From NCBI RefSeq assembly GCF_902728235.1, contig NZ_CACVBO010000001.1, positions 1,054,001 to 1,118,000 on the forward strand: a stretch of 64,000 bases of DNA. Direction: 5' to 3'. Under the pieces are notes generated by a model. The model ran no database searches, was not told the DNA's origin, and was given only the letters and a program-made list of their open reading frames with translations. The position numbers and the translations under genes are program-made. This DNA comes from Lentimonas sp. CC4. Lineage in GTDB: Bacteria > Verrucomicrobiota > Verrucomicrobiia > Opitutales > Coraliomargaritaceae. Positions 1 to 9,118 of this stretch are shown in pieces; within the stretch, counting starts at the first letter, position 1, and every line of letters starts with the position of its first letter.

Positions 1-910
1 TCGAATTCCAAAAAGAAGCAGAAGTGATCTCGGTCTGCCCTGCAGGAGCCCAATATTCGCTAGTATCAGGATAGACTGGATCATTAATTTCCCCATTATA
101 ATTCTGCTGAATACCTTCAGAATTCAACGAGTCGGCCGAATCCTCTGGCGAAAGACTTAACCATAAATTCTGATCCAATTGATTCGAATTCGTTTTACCA
201 CTATCATAGCCAATCTCTCCGCCTCCAGAATTCAAAATACCATTAATAATCGCGTTGTTCACCTGAATCGCAGAACTACCCGTAGCAATCGTTACAATTG
301 ATGCTGCGTAACCAGTATCTTGCCCATAGACTGGATCTGTCGTCTGATCGGAGCTATAGCTAGCATACAGGGGTCTTTTATCTCCATTTCCATGGAGAAT
401 CTTAATTGAGAACCTAGCAGCGACTGCATTCGCAAAAATAGGCGTCGAATACTCCACATCTACAATCCCGCCTTCTCCAGGCATATCGGATTGCGCCTCA
501 ACAACGACCGCCCGCTGAACAAGCCCTCCTGCAAATGGGATCGTTGCTAATGAGTGAATCTCATACAAATCTGAATTACTCGATTCTCGTGTAACTGCGA
601 CATCGACGGTGGCGATATAACTGCCAACTTCATAGCTGTAGCCGCCTTCAGGTGCCTGCCAAGATAAGCCAGCAACACCGTTTTCCTGCAATTCATTAAT
701 CCCAATTTCAATCCCAGACTCTGCTAAGTGCAATGCAACATCTCTGAGGCTAGCTCGCTTCGCGATCTTAGCAGTGTGGCCTGAATATTGAATCACACTT
801 CCGAGTAATACGCTAAATACTGTGGCAAAAATGATGGCAGTTAACAAGATAGAGCCGCAAGTATTGCGTCCATGAGTCGAACGTAAGAATGTGGATTCAA
901 TGGTTTTCAT
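1..910 (-). CDS. PilX-like minor pilin/pilus assembly protein (3' end outside window)
   Basis: An open frame reads leftward from an ATG at 908-910 to the window edge with no stop, so about 303 residues are visible and the C-terminus is missing. The start encodes MKTIESTFLRSTHGRNT, followed by one hydrophobic segment (about residues 19-40) and a helical stretch ending in LHLAESGIEIG, the usual beginning of PilX-type minor pilins. The rest is Ser/Thr/Gly-rich and looks extracellular. No prepilin GF-x-x-x-E cleavage site is visible, which is also typical of many PilX proteins. It follows PilV- and PilW-like genes on the same strand with 7 bp spacing, matching the usual pilV-pilW-pilX order. The family is inferred from N-terminal pattern and context; the body of the protein is not recognised. 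Confidence 0.6.
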   Translation of the reverse strand, partial: MKTIESTFLRSTHGRNTCGSILLTAIIFATVFSVLLGSVIQYSGHTAKIAKRASLRDVALHLAESGIEIGINELQENGVAGLSWQAPEGGYSYEVGSYIATVDVAVTRESSNSDLYEIHSLATIPFAGGLVQRAVVVEAQSDMPGEGGIVDVEYSTPIFANAVAARFSIKILHGNGDKRPLYASYSSDQTTDPVYGQDTGYAASIVTIATGSSAIQVNNAIINGILNSGGGEIGYDSGKTNSNQLDQNLWLSLSPEDSADSLNSEGIQQNYNGEINDPVYPDTSEYWAPAGQTEITSASFWNS

Positions 911-917
911 ATATATA

Positions 918-1478
918 TTATTCGACGTTCGTGTAAGATTTATTTCGGAACATCACCATAGTAATATCGATGTCCTTAGAGATGTCGCTAAAATGGCCAT
1001 CAACTGAGCGTTCGAGCGTGATCTTAACCGCATTGGTGCCTGCAGCCGTAACGGCAACAGTTCCCATCTGAGTATAGTATTCAAAAGTAACAGCACTGAG
1101 CCCGTCATCTTGAGCCGACAAAAGAACCTCAGCCACATTCGCTCCTGTTAGCTCGTTCCGCTTTAATTCAAGGGAATCCCCACTACCACTAACGGTATAT
1201 ATTATTGTATCCGTGTTCCCCGCGATGTCGGTTGTCACAAACATAAAATCAGTCGCGGTTTGAGTCAAAACCTCAGAGACGCCCCTTAACTCACTCTCAA
1301 GAATCTGTTGAATTTTTAGATTATCGCTAGTCGCCGACGTTTCATCCATCGAAACTTTCATCGTTTTGCCCATTGTGAGCACCGTCCCCAACAAACCAGT
1401 CAAAACCATCAAGCTGATCGCGGACGCAACCATGAGTTCGACTAAAGTGAAGCCTGATTTTTGTTTATTAATTCGCAT
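918..1478 (-). CDS. PilW-like type IV prepilin N-terminal methylation protein
   Basis: The N-terminus MRINKQKSGFTLVELMVA is a textbook prepilin peptidase site: a short basic leader, cleavage after Gly9, Phe+1 and Glu+5, then a hydrophobic helix to about residue 30. The protein (about 186 aa) should be cut and N-methylated by PilD and incorporated as a minor pilin or pseudopilin. I chose ATG 1478; a GTG directly before it (1481) is equally possible. The start overlaps the 3' end of the upstream PilV-like gene by 11 bp, so translation is probably coupled. The C-terminal part carries the beta-rich pattern expected of a pilin globular domain. Assignment as PilW rather than another minor pilin rests on gene order. 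Confidence 0.75.
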   Translation of the reverse strand: MRINKQKSGFTLVELMVASAISLMVLTGLLGTVLTMGKTMKVSMDETSATSDNLKIQQILESELRGVSEVLTQTATDFMFVTTDIAGNTDTIIYTVSGSGDSLELKRNELTGANVAEVLLSAQDDGLSAVTFEYYTQMGTVAVTAAGTNAVKITLERSVDGHFSDISKDIDITMVMFRNKSYTNVE

Positions 1479-1929
1479 CACTATGGCTTTTATCGGACAG
1501 TCCGTTCTCCGTAAAAAATGCTCGGCCTACCACTTCTTGCCGCCGACCATCCTGAGTCCAAGTCACCATCACCCTAGCATCCAACATGCCCTCAAGCTCG
1601 TCCTCACCCTCGGCCACTTCGAGCACCGTCAGATACTGAATCCCAAGATGCTCATCGGATACATTCGCGCGAGGGTTCGTCACCAAGTCCTCTACATCGC
1701 TAAACTCAACCGTTCGTAAACCCTCAAGCTCGGCCAAGACTAACATACTGGCTCTCGTTTGCGAATCAGTTCTAAAGTTCAGCTTACGATTCGCAACTAA
1801 AGCCGCGGGAATTGCCAGTAGCACAATCGAAAATACAGCAACACCGATCATCACCTCAATGAGGCTGAATCCAGAGTTTCGATTATATTTACGTGCTAGA
1901 TACATCTTATTAAAATCCCTCAACACCAT
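1468..1929 (-). CDS. PilV-like type IV prepilin N-terminal methylation protein
   Basis: This 153-residue protein has a prepilin signature, NRNSGFSLIEVMIGVAVFS: Gly before the cut, Phe+1, Glu+5 and a hydrophobic helix. The leader is long (about 20 residues) if the ATG at 1929 is used. An internal ATG at 1905 gives a 12-residue leader and has a GAGGGA tract upstream, so the true start may be 1905. It is the first gene of the minor pilin run and overlaps the next gene. The upstream region carries a 14-bp direct repeat (1955-1968, 1980-1993). The role inferred from position and motif is type IV pilus or pseudopilus assembly at the inner membrane. Confidence 0.75.
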   Translation of the reverse strand: MVLRDFNKMYLARKYNRNSGFSLIEVMIGVAVFSIVLLAIPAALVANRKLNFRTDSQTRASMLVLAELEGLRTVEFSDVEDLVTNPRANVSDEHLGIQYLTVLEVAEGEDELEGMLDARVMVTWTQDGRRQEVVGRAFFTENGLSDKSHSDAN

Positions 1930-2557
1930 TATTTTTCGAGCGAGACATGAAGGACATACACCCTACTCATTGCGTAAGGCATACACCCTACTCCAAGGTT
2001 CCTACATTAAGAGTTATGTCAATACTAACACACTTCAGTGGTTTCGCAGATCCCAATATATTGGGACAGGTGCGTGCAAAAAAGTCAGCACAACCGCTTC
2101 TTCACAAAACGCTCCAAGCGACTGATCTATATAACTTATTGAAAATTAAAGGATTACAGCTTTGTTGCGTTCTGAAATGAGCGTGCAAACAGACTTCGCT
2201 GAAAGGTTGAATAGCCGCTGGTTGCCTGCTTCCATTCAGGTTTTTCGACGACAAAAAGCGATGACAACCAGCATTCATAGACTCGTTTAACCCACGCAGT
2301 GCTAGATGGCTACGCGTTTGCGGCAGTTCGTTCAGACGTTGCCGAAGTATCGATTCGGAATCAAAAATCCACGATTCCAAAGGACTGAGCAAAAGCCGTA
2401 TCCCCCTTATACTGATTCACATTGGTGAAGTCCGAACGCCCGTCGCTCACATCCATCGATGTGAGTCAAACAAAGCGAGCCTGCGCGATTCTTAGCCTTG
2501 ATCTCTCGAAGATAGAAAGATGCAGTGGCTTCCGTGTTTACATTCAAATCACTCCAG
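1930..2557. other. Intergenic region between pilus genes and lipoprotein gene
   Basis: No convincing gene lies here. Short frames exist on both strands (for example 2102-2392 minus, and a 37-codon frame from ATG 2177 plus), but they lack protein-like composition. The stretch next to the pilus genes contains a direct repeat CATACACCCTACTC at 1955-1968 and 1980-1993 (period 25). Small inverted repeats are also visible, for example GGAATC/GATTCC at 2357-2378. The region probably holds promoters for the two divergent units. Confidence 0.5.
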
Positions 2558-3163
2558 ATGAAAATCGTCTCCCCATTGTTGGCCCTTCTTTTATTGGTGT
2601 CTTGCCAAAACAGCTCAGTCACTGAGCTCCAAAGCGGCATCGACAGGCAATGGATCGGAGGCGGTGAGTATCGCGTTTTGGTCATGTCGAATGCTGCAAG
2701 TCCCAAGATCCGCACAATGCTGGAAGATCACATGGTTGAATCACTCCAATTAGAAGGGGTGAATGCCTCCGTATCTTATACAACACTACCGTCAGTTACG
2801 TCGATGAACGTAGAAACCATGAACAGCTACCTCGCAGGCAATGCGCCCGCAGCCATTCTGTTTATGCGGATCGGTAACGTGCAGAAGACAGAAACAAGCA
2901 AGAAGCGTTCGAGTTCCGCATTAACTGACGAGCTACTAGGAGCATCCGCACCCGGGTTATGGGAAACCAACATTAGCACCATCGTTACCAACTATTTATT
3001 TGTAAGCGGCGAACGTGAACCAGTATGGATGAATGCAATCCAAGTCGACGCAGACGTGGATCACATCAGCTCCGCCGTGGATAAATACATCACTCAAGAA
3101 TTTGAGAAGATGATGGAAGCGGGCATCGTAAAGCATTTGAAGCACCCATCGATTCACCCATAA
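2558..3163 (+). CDS. Lipoprotein of unknown function
   Basis: The protein is 201 aa and begins MKIVSPLLALLLLVSCQ, a signal peptide with lipobox LVSC, so Cys16 should become the lipidated N-terminus. A GTG 33 bases upstream is in frame, but starting there would put eleven residues before the signal peptide, so ATG 2558 is preferred. The mature part reads like a small periplasmic or outer-membrane-anchored alpha/beta domain: a VLVMSNAASPKIRTMLED segment and repeated hydrophobic strands. No catalytic motif is visible. It may belong to the broad group of lipoproteins with DUF4136-like folds, but I cannot assign a family. The next gene starts 66 bp downstream and could be co-transcribed. Confidence 0.7.
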   Translation: MKIVSPLLALLLLVSCQNSSVTELQSGIDRQWIGGGEYRVLVMSNAASPKIRTMLEDHMVESLQLEGVNASVSYTTLPSVTSMNVETMNSYLAGNAPAAILFMRIGNVQKTETSKKRSSSALTDELLGASAPGLWETNISTIVTNYLFVSGEREPVWMNAIQVDADVDHISSAVDKYITQEFEKMMEAGIVKHLKHPSIHP

Positions 3164-3229
3164 ACAGAATCACACTCCAGGGCACTTTCCTATTTCCAAG
3201 TGCGGAATTAGTCTTACACAACAATCCCC

Positions 3230-4150
3230 ATGGAAACGATTGATTATAACGGAGTCACACTGCATCGCTGGAATTGCGGCCCTTCGACCTTTCTTGCTCG
3301 TATCGAAGAAGGCGCGCGCTTGATGAATTGGAACGTGCAAATGTCGGATGGCAGCGTGCGCGACGTCATTCACTGGCCAGAAAATGCCGACTTCGGTAAC
3401 TTTGCCAAGGTGCGCGGCGGCAATCCCATTCTCTTCCCGTTCGCTGCTCGCAGCTTCCATGCAGGCGAACTCGGCTACTGGCCAGACCAGCACGGCACAG
3501 TGCGTCCGATGCCCATGCATGGATTCACCCGCAATGGTGCATTCGCAATCGTCTCCATCAACGAGCAAGGCTTTACAGCAGAGCTGAAACCAACGGAGGC
3601 CGACACAGAAGCTTACCCCTACACTTACCGCTTTACCGTGCGCTACGAGTTTAGCGACTTATCGCTGAAAGTCACACTAGCGCTAGAGAATCTGGACACG
3701 CAGCCGATGCTCTGGTCAGCAGGGCACCACTTCTACTTCACGCTGCCTTGGCGTGAGGGATCGACGCGCTCGGACTACCGCTTCAAGATCCCAGCCAAAG
3801 AATGCTACACCCAGGCCGACGACGGCTCACTCGTGCCAGTCAAACGGTTTAACAAAGAAAGCTCGTTCGGCAAATCCGAGAACAGCGACCGCATCTTTAC
3901 CAAATTGAACGGTGAACTCATTACATTTGGCCCCAACGACGGCAGCGAAGACATCAAGATGCGCATTTTGCAGAACACAGAGACCGCTTCGCCCGAAAAC
4001 GCGGTGGTGATCTGGACTGAATTCAAAGACAGCCCGTTCTACTGCGTCGAGCCTTGGATGGGGCCGCCAAATAGCGCCGAGCACGGCAAAGGCCTACACA
4101 CAGTCGAGCCAGGCAAGCGGTCCAGCTTTACGGTAGAAATTTCGGTGTAA
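3230..4150 (+). CDS. Aldose 1-epimerase (galactose mutarotase-like) family protein
   Basis: This 306-residue protein has the pattern of the galactose mutarotase-like superfamily. Near the N-terminus is [12 protein letters not shown], followed by [10 protein letters not shown] with the conserved His and Arg. [13 protein letters not shown] in the middle supplies the second histidine, and [10 protein letters not shown] near the C-terminus resembles the carboxylate loop. Such enzymes interconvert alpha and beta anomers of aldoses or sugar phosphates in the cytoplasm. Length is normal for the family. The start ATG 3230 has no Shine-Dalgarno sequence, like most genes here. The exact sugar substrate cannot be read from the sequence; the YeaD-like glucose-6-phosphate group is one alternative. 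Confidence 0.75.
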   Translation: METIDYNGVTLHRWNCGPSTFLARIEEGARLMNWNVQMSDGSVRDVIHWPENADFGNFAKVRGGNPILFPFAARSFHAGELGYWPDQHGTVRPMPMHGFTRNGAFAIVSINEQGFTAELKPTEADTEAYPYTYRFTVRYEFSDLSLKVTLALENLDTQPMLWSAGHHFYFTLPWREGSTRSDYRFKIPAKECYTQADDGSLVPVKRFNKESSFGKSENSDRIFTKLNGELITFGPNDGSEDIKMRILQNTETASPENAVVIWTEFKDSPFYCVEPWMGPPNSAEHGKGLHTVEPGKRSSFTVEISV

Positions 4151-4250
4151 AAGCTGCATCCGGTAGCTGCGCGCTTCAGGCCAATGCCATTGCATATTTC
4201 GATACCTGTATGTTTTCGGACGAAATTAAAACCTAGAGCGCTGAGATTCA

Positions 4251-4324
4251 GCCACAAAAAGGCACGAAGAAGCACGAAAACTAAATAGCAGAAAATTTTG
4301 TGCATTCTTGTGCCTTTTCGTGGC
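4251..4324. repeat. CACGAA-type intergenic inverted repeat
   Basis: Two arms of about 29-30 bases (4251-4280 and 4296-4324) are near reverse complements. Both read, in one orientation, GCCAC(A/G)AAAAGGCAC followed by a second GCAC and an A-run. The arms are separated by a 15-base loop and would form a long imperfect hairpin. Similar sequences built on CACGAA units are familiar from intergenic regions of Verrucomicrobiota and Planctomycetota (recalled, not checked). It lies in the 445-bp gap before trkA. Confidence 0.6.
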
Positions 4325-4595
4325 CATAAAATACGCATGGCTAGAACGTAATCCTATTTAAATTTTGCTAATCTGGTAATATGCAATGCATTGCGCTTCA
4401 GACGCAGTTTTGCGAAGGCTCGGCGAGCGGCCTAAAACACCGCACTACGACTCTCCAAGGCCGTCCCCTAGTAATTTAATAGGTGCCCAATTCCACGGCA
4501 AATGATGAGGTTTTCTCCTCAAATTAAACTCTGGAAATACTAGGAGACACCGTCACACTGCGCCAGAAGTTTAAAGTCATTTAGACATATTCGTT
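4325..4595. other. Leader/promoter region upstream of trkA
   Basis: There is no gene in this 271-bp stretch. A small hairpin TGAGG-TTTTCT-CCTCA sits about 85 bases upstream of the trkA start, and the sequence is otherwise unremarkable. I looked for a c-di-AMP (ydaO) riboswitch because the downstream genes are potassium transporters, and did not find its conserved core. Confidence 0.3.
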
Positions 4596-5945
4596 ATGAA
4601 AATCATCATCGTTGGCGCCGGCGAAGTCGGCCACAATCTTTGCACCACACTCTCTGCCTCTGGGCACGATGTGACCTTGATCGAACGCTCACCGCTACGC
4701 TGTGAGAAGCTCGATGAGGAGCAGAATGCACGTATCATTCAAGGTAACGGTAGTTCTGCGCGTCAACTGGTCGAAGTCGATGTGGCGGAGTGCGATGCCT
4801 TCCTCGCGATGACGAGTGACGACCGCACCAATGTGATCTCCTGCTCACTAGCCAAAGGGCTCGGCGCAAAGAACACCATCGCCCGCATCCACGACGAGAC
4901 CTACAGTGACAATTCGGTAATCAACTACCAACTGCACTTCGGCATCGACCTGCTGGTCAATCCGGAAGCCATTTGCGCGGTTGAGCTGGCCAAGGAAATT
5001 CGCGGCGCTGGTCGTGTCGCGGTGGAAAACTTTGCCCGCGGCCAAATCGAAGTGCAGCAGCAACGCGTCGCAGCAGGCTCTCGCTTGATCGGGAAGCAGC
5101 TCAAAGACCTCAAATTCGACCCTCGAGTGCGCATTGGCTACATTCAACGCAACGGCATCAGCGAAATCGCCAGTGCCGATAGCATCATGGAAGAAGGCGA
5201 TCTCGTCACCCACTTCGGCCATCCTGAAGCATTGTTCGCCATACGCCAAAAATTTGATCCAAAGCACAAAGTGGATCTCTCACGGGTCGTGCTCTTCGGA
5301 GCCAGCGAAACTGCGATTAATTTGATCCAATTACTCACGAATCCACGTTTCAAAATTCGCGTGATCGAGAAAAACCCCGAAATTTGCCGCCAGTTGGCAG
5401 AGCGTTTCCCACACATCACGGTTATTAACGGCGATGCCACCTCGCTGCGCTTGCTCGAAGAAGAGCAAATCGGCAGCGCCGACTATTTCGTGGGTTGCAC
5501 AAAGGATGACGAGGAAAACATCCTCACCTGTATTCAAGCCTCCAAACTCGGCGCGAAGCACGTGCAACTGGTGATCAACAAGGGCGACTACGACGAACTG
5601 CTCGGCATGCTAAAGACGACCCTCGCCATCGAGGTGGTCGTCTCTCCGCGTCGTGCCACTGCCGACTTCATGCTCCGCACGCTCTCGACCGAAACAGTCG
5701 CCATGCTCGCCGAATTGCCCGCAGCAGGAGGCCGAATCCTCGAAGTGCGCATCAGTCACTCCAGCCCATGTGTCGGCCGCAGCGTCAAAGACCTGCAATT
5801 CCCGCGGGGTAGCCTACTGGTTGCGCTACAGCATAAATTCAAAGCGAAAGTGCCTGCCGCAGACGATATTATCCTCGCCGGTGACCGCGTCGTGGTGATC
5901 GTCACCAACGATCAGGAAAAAGCGCTCCTTGAACGCCTCGTCTAA
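4596..5945 (+). CDS. trkA: Trk potassium uptake system regulatory subunit TrkA
   Basis: The protein is 449 aa, the full length expected for TrkA with two tandem RCK units. The first Rossmann domain starts at residue 1 with [12 protein letters not shown] (nucleotide-binding GxGxxG) and an acidic residue after beta-2 (LIER). The second begins near residue 229 with [10 protein letters not shown], a less canonical glycine loop. Each is followed by an RCK_C-like region (for example [15 protein letters not shown], and [13 protein letters not shown] near the C-terminus). TrkA is cytoplasmic and gates the TrkH channel in response to NAD(H) or ATP/ADP. trkH starts 3 bp downstream, so the two form an operon. 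Start ATG 4596 lacks a Shine-Dalgarno sequence. Confidence 0.93.
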   Translation: MKIIIVGAGEVGHNLCTTLSASGHDVTLIERSPLRCEKLDEEQNARIIQGNGSSARQLVEVDVAECDAFLAMTSDDRTNVISCSLAKGLGAKNTIARIHDETYSDNSVINYQLHFGIDLLVNPEAICAVELAKEIRGAGRVAVENFARGQIEVQQQRVAAGSRLIGKQLKDLKFDPRVRIGYIQRNGISEIASADSIMEEGDLVTHFGHPEALFAIRQKFDPKHKVDLSRVVLFGASETAINLIQLLTNPRFKIRVIEKNPEICRQLAERFPHITVINGDATSLRLLEEEQIGSADYFVGCTKDDEENILTCIQASKLGAKHVQLVINKGDYDELLGMLKTTLAIEVVVSPRRATADFMLRTLSTETVAMLAELPAAGGRILEVRISHSSPCVGRSVKDLQFPRGSLLVALQHKFKAKVPAADDIILAGDRVVVIVTNDQEKALLERLV

Positions 5946-5948
5946 ACA

Positions 5949-7421
5949 GTGAATACCGCAATCATCTACAAGCTCTTAGGCATGGTGCTTCTGGCACTCG
6001 CTGGAGCATTTGGTCTCTGCGTTCTCGCGGGGTTCGCCTGCGGCGAAACTTATTTGGACCAGTCGATACAAGCCTTCGCCCTCTCAATCGGCATCGCGCT
6101 CTTACTCTCCGCACTCTTCCTGCTGCTCGGACGCAAAGGAAATGCGAAACTCTTTCGCCGAGAAGCGCTCTGCACCATCGGGCTGTCATGGCTACTCGCC
6201 ACCATCGTCGGTTCGATTCCCTACATCTTGATTGTTGAGGACTGCAGCATCGCGGACGCAATTTTTGAAAGCTCTTCCGGCCTCACCACGACCGGAGCGA
6301 CGGCCTTTCCTGAGTTTTACGAATTCCCGAAAAGCCTGTTGTTCTGGCGTTCGCTCAGTCAATGGGTCGGCGGCTTAGGGGTGGTCGTGTTCTTCGTTGC
6401 GATCCTGTCCTCCCTCGGCGCAGGTGCGAAGATTCTATTCAGTAACGAATCCTCCGGCACCTCCTCCGACTTTGACCATGGACGTATTCAGAGCGGTGCA
6501 TTCTATTTGATGCTCTACTACCTAGGGCTCTCCTTTTCCTGTATGCTCGCCTATGCGATCGGCGGGATGAACTGGTTTCAAGCGATCAACCATGCCATGA
6601 CTACCGTAGCGACGGGAGGGTTCAGCACCGAACCAATCAGTATGGAGCAATTCCAAAGCCCGGTATTGGAGTGGATCTCGATCGTATTCATGACACTCTC
6701 CGGCGCGACCTTCGTATTCGTCATCCGTATTTTACGAGGTCGCAGCAAGGGCCAGCACAAGAACAATGAGGTCTACTGGTATCTCGGCATCATAGTCGGC
6801 AGCACTGCGCTGCTGACCCTTTACCTTACCGAACTGACTGGCCAACTCCCCGACCACGACAGTATCCGTGCAGCCGCCTTTCAAACGGTCTCAATCATGA
6901 CGACCACTGGATACTCGACAGTGAATTTTGATACTTGGCTACCATCGGCTAAAATGGTGCTCTTAATCTTGATGGTCATCGGCGGTTGCTCCGGATCCAC
7001 AGGTGGAGGCGTCAAAGTCGTGCGTATCGTCATCGCCACCCGCACCGCGCTGCGCAGCATTGTGCAATCCTTCCGCCCCAACATCACGAAGCCCATGCGC
7101 ATGGGTGGTAAAGTCATCAGCGAAAGCGCCATCCAAAGTGTCATCGTCTTCCTCATGCTAGTGGCTATAATCGAAATCGCCTCGATGGTTTTCGTATCTG
7201 CCATCGAGCCCTCACTCACTTTTATGGAAGTCTTTTCCTGTGTGCAGACCACCTTGTTCAATGTCGGCCCAGGATTCAAATCCATCGGACCAGCTGAAAA
7301 CTTCAACTTCCTGCATAGCACCACCAAGATCTTCCTCTCTTTGCTGATGATTCTCGGTCGCCTCGAGTTCTACGCGGTTTTGGTGCTATTCTCACCGACA
7401 GTGTGGAAACGGTATTCTTAA
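5949..7421 (+). CDS. trkH: Trk potassium uptake channel subunit TrkH
   Basis: This is a 490-residue polytopic membrane protein starting with GTG, 3 bp after trkA. The four selectivity-filter loops of the SKT superfamily are visible: TTTGATAF (about residue 112), TVATGGFS (about 219), MTTTGYST (about 317) and FNVGPGF (about 437), each with its conserved glycine. [11 protein letters not shown] loop follows the third pore region, as in TrkH proteins. It forms the potassium-translocating channel in the inner membrane and partners with TrkA. Length and topology are normal. No terminator with a T-run directly follows. Confidence 0.93.
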   Translation: MNTAIIYKLLGMVLLALAGAFGLCVLAGFACGETYLDQSIQAFALSIGIALLLSALFLLLGRKGNAKLFRREALCTIGLSWLLATIVGSIPYILIVEDCSIADAIFESSSGLTTTGATAFPEFYEFPKSLLFWRSLSQWVGGLGVVVFFVAILSSLGAGAKILFSNESSGTSSDFDHGRIQSGAFYLMLYYLGLSFSCMLAYAIGGMNWFQAINHAMTTVATGGFSTEPISMEQFQSPVLEWISIVFMTLSGATFVFVIRILRGRSKGQHKNNEVYWYLGIIVGSTALLTLYLTELTGQLPDHDSIRAAAFQTVSIMTTTGYSTVNFDTWLPSAKMVLLILMVIGGCSGSTGGGVKVVRIVIATRTALRSIVQSFRPNITKPMRMGGKVISESAIQSVIVFLMLVAIIEIASMVFVSAIEPSLTFMEVFSCVQTTLFNVGPGFKSIGPAENFNFLHSTTKIFLSLLMILGRLEFYAVLVLFSPTVWKRYS

Positions 7422-7591
7422 AACCCACTGCGCGCGCATATTTAATTTGATCCAACCGCTCCCGCCTTCGCTCTTGGGGCGACGCAGAACATGTCGTATA
7501 GAGCAAGCAACTGAGAGGGCCAGGCTTTGCCGACTTTTCAGCTCTGCAAAATATTTCATGGACCTCAGCACCTCTGGAACCATGGACACAA

Positions 7592-7619
7592 AAAAGCCCG
7601 CAAACACCTGCGGGCTTTT
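7592..7619 (-). terminator. Rho-independent terminator of the ferredoxin gene (bidirectional)
   Basis: A perfect 11-bp stem (AAAAGCCCGCA, 6-base loop, TGCGGGCTTTT) sits just after the ferredoxin stop codon on the minus strand and is followed by a T-run in that direction. Because both flanks are A/T runs it could also stop transcription coming from trkAH. Confidence 0.85.
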
Positions 7620-7643
7620 GAAATTTAATTCGGGGAACGCAGT

Positions 7644-7880
<237 letters not shown>

Positions 7881-8066
7881 ATTTGGAAAATCGAGAATTT
7901 CGTATGCGAGTCAAGCGGGAAGCCCCGTCGATCCTGATTTGCATCAAACCAGAACTTCGATTGCAATCCCTCCAAAAGCACTATTCCCTATCTGCTTTGC
8001 ACTCACGGGAACAGGCTCCCTTCGCTGCGGTCTTGTTGAGTGCTAAACTACCACATTTAACTTTCT

Positions 8067-8978
8067 ATGCTCTACGACCGCCCGTATATGCGCCAAACGC
8101 CTGAGCCTGCCGCCAAGCAGACCAGCGCAGTAACGACTCTCCTATTTGTGACGATTGGCATCTTTGTGCTCCAACAAGTGCTCAACGTCAGCTTCCCAGG
8201 CCCTGGTGGACGTCCCAACCCCTTTCTAGGGGACTGGTTTGCCTTTAGCGCCGATAATTTCAAAGCACTCAAAGTCTGGACCGTTGTCACCTATGCCTTT
8301 TTGCACAGCACCGAGACGATCATGCACATCGTCGGCAATATGCTCGGCCTCTACTTTATCGGTCGGATGTTAGAGCCACTTCTGGGCAAGCAGCAATTCC
8401 TACTACTGTATTTCAGCGGCGCAGTGGTTGGCGCGCTCACTTATTTGGCTTTTCACTTCAACGGCCATAACACAGTCGTCGGCGCTTCCGCAGCGGTCTT
8501 CGCGTTGATGTCCTTTTTCTGCATGCGCCACCCCGACCAACCGATCACCCTGCTCCTCTTCTTTATTCTGCCAGTCACCGTCAAACCGAAATGGCTCTTT
8601 TGGGGACTACTGGGCTATTCGACTTATTCGCTGCTGTTCGTCGAACTACCCGGAAATGCGCACGTCGCGCACTCCGCACACCTTGGCGGCTTCCTCGTCG
8701 GCGTGCTCTATTTCCGCTACGTTTATAACAAACAGTCACCCTTTGGCGCAGCGACTAGCAAACCCGTCATCGAAGTGCCAGAGTGGTTTAAGCGCCGTAA
8801 TAAAACCGCCGCACAGACCAGCTACAGCGTCAACCGCCCGACCACCAGCACTAGCAGCGCTGACCTCCAAAAAGAGGTCGACCGTATTTTAGATAAAATC
8901 AACGCCTCCGGCTTCGGCTCGCTCGAGGCGAGCGAAAAAGCGACCCTCGACCGCGCAAAAGACATACTCGGCAAATAA
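8067..8978 (+). CDS. Rhomboid family intramembrane serine protease
   Basis: The 303-aa protein has about six hydrophobic segments and the rhomboid signatures in order: a helix with MHIVGNM (H-x-x-x-N, oxyanion residues), GASAAVFAL with the nucleophilic serine of GxSx, and AHLGGFLVG with the catalytic histidine. After the membrane core (ending near residue 225) there is a soluble C-terminal tail of about 75 residues. It contains a predicted helix ([16 protein letters not shown]...LDRAKDILG) seen in many bacterial rhomboids. It would cleave transmembrane helices of unknown substrates in the inner membrane. Start ATG 8067 has no Shine-Dalgarno sequence; a second in-frame ATG is at codon 8. Confidence 0.9.
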   Translation: MLYDRPYMRQTPEPAAKQTSAVTTLLFVTIGIFVLQQVLNVSFPGPGGRPNPFLGDWFAFSADNFKALKVWTVVTYAFLHSTETIMHIVGNMLGLYFIGRMLEPLLGKQQFLLLYFSGAVVGALTYLAFHFNGHNTVVGASAAVFALMSFFCMRHPDQPITLLLFFILPVTVKPKWLFWGLLGYSTYSLLFVELPGNAHVAHSAHLGGFLVGVLYFRYVYNKQSPFGAATSKPVIEVPEWFKRRNKTAAQTSYSVNRPTTSTSSADLQKEVDRILDKINASGFGSLEASEKATLDRAKDILGK

Positions 8979-9118
8979 TTGCCCAACCTTCATACTTTGT
9001 TCCTTCACCTGCCCAAAGGGCACCCGGCTTCAGTCACCCCTTCGGGGCAAACCGCAGACGGTTCACCATCTTCGCGCGACTCGCGCTTCGTCCCACTTTC
9101 ATACTTTCTCACCTGTCA

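Noticed and set aside
2102-2392. 96-codon minus-strand frame in the 1.9-2.5 kb gap
   Set aside because: No recognisable domain, poor composition, no overlap with any conserved signal, and short frames occur on all strands here.
4325-4595. c-di-AMP (ydaO) riboswitch upstream of trkA
   Set aside because: The leader has GGTGCC and a small hairpin but not the conserved pseudoknot core elements.
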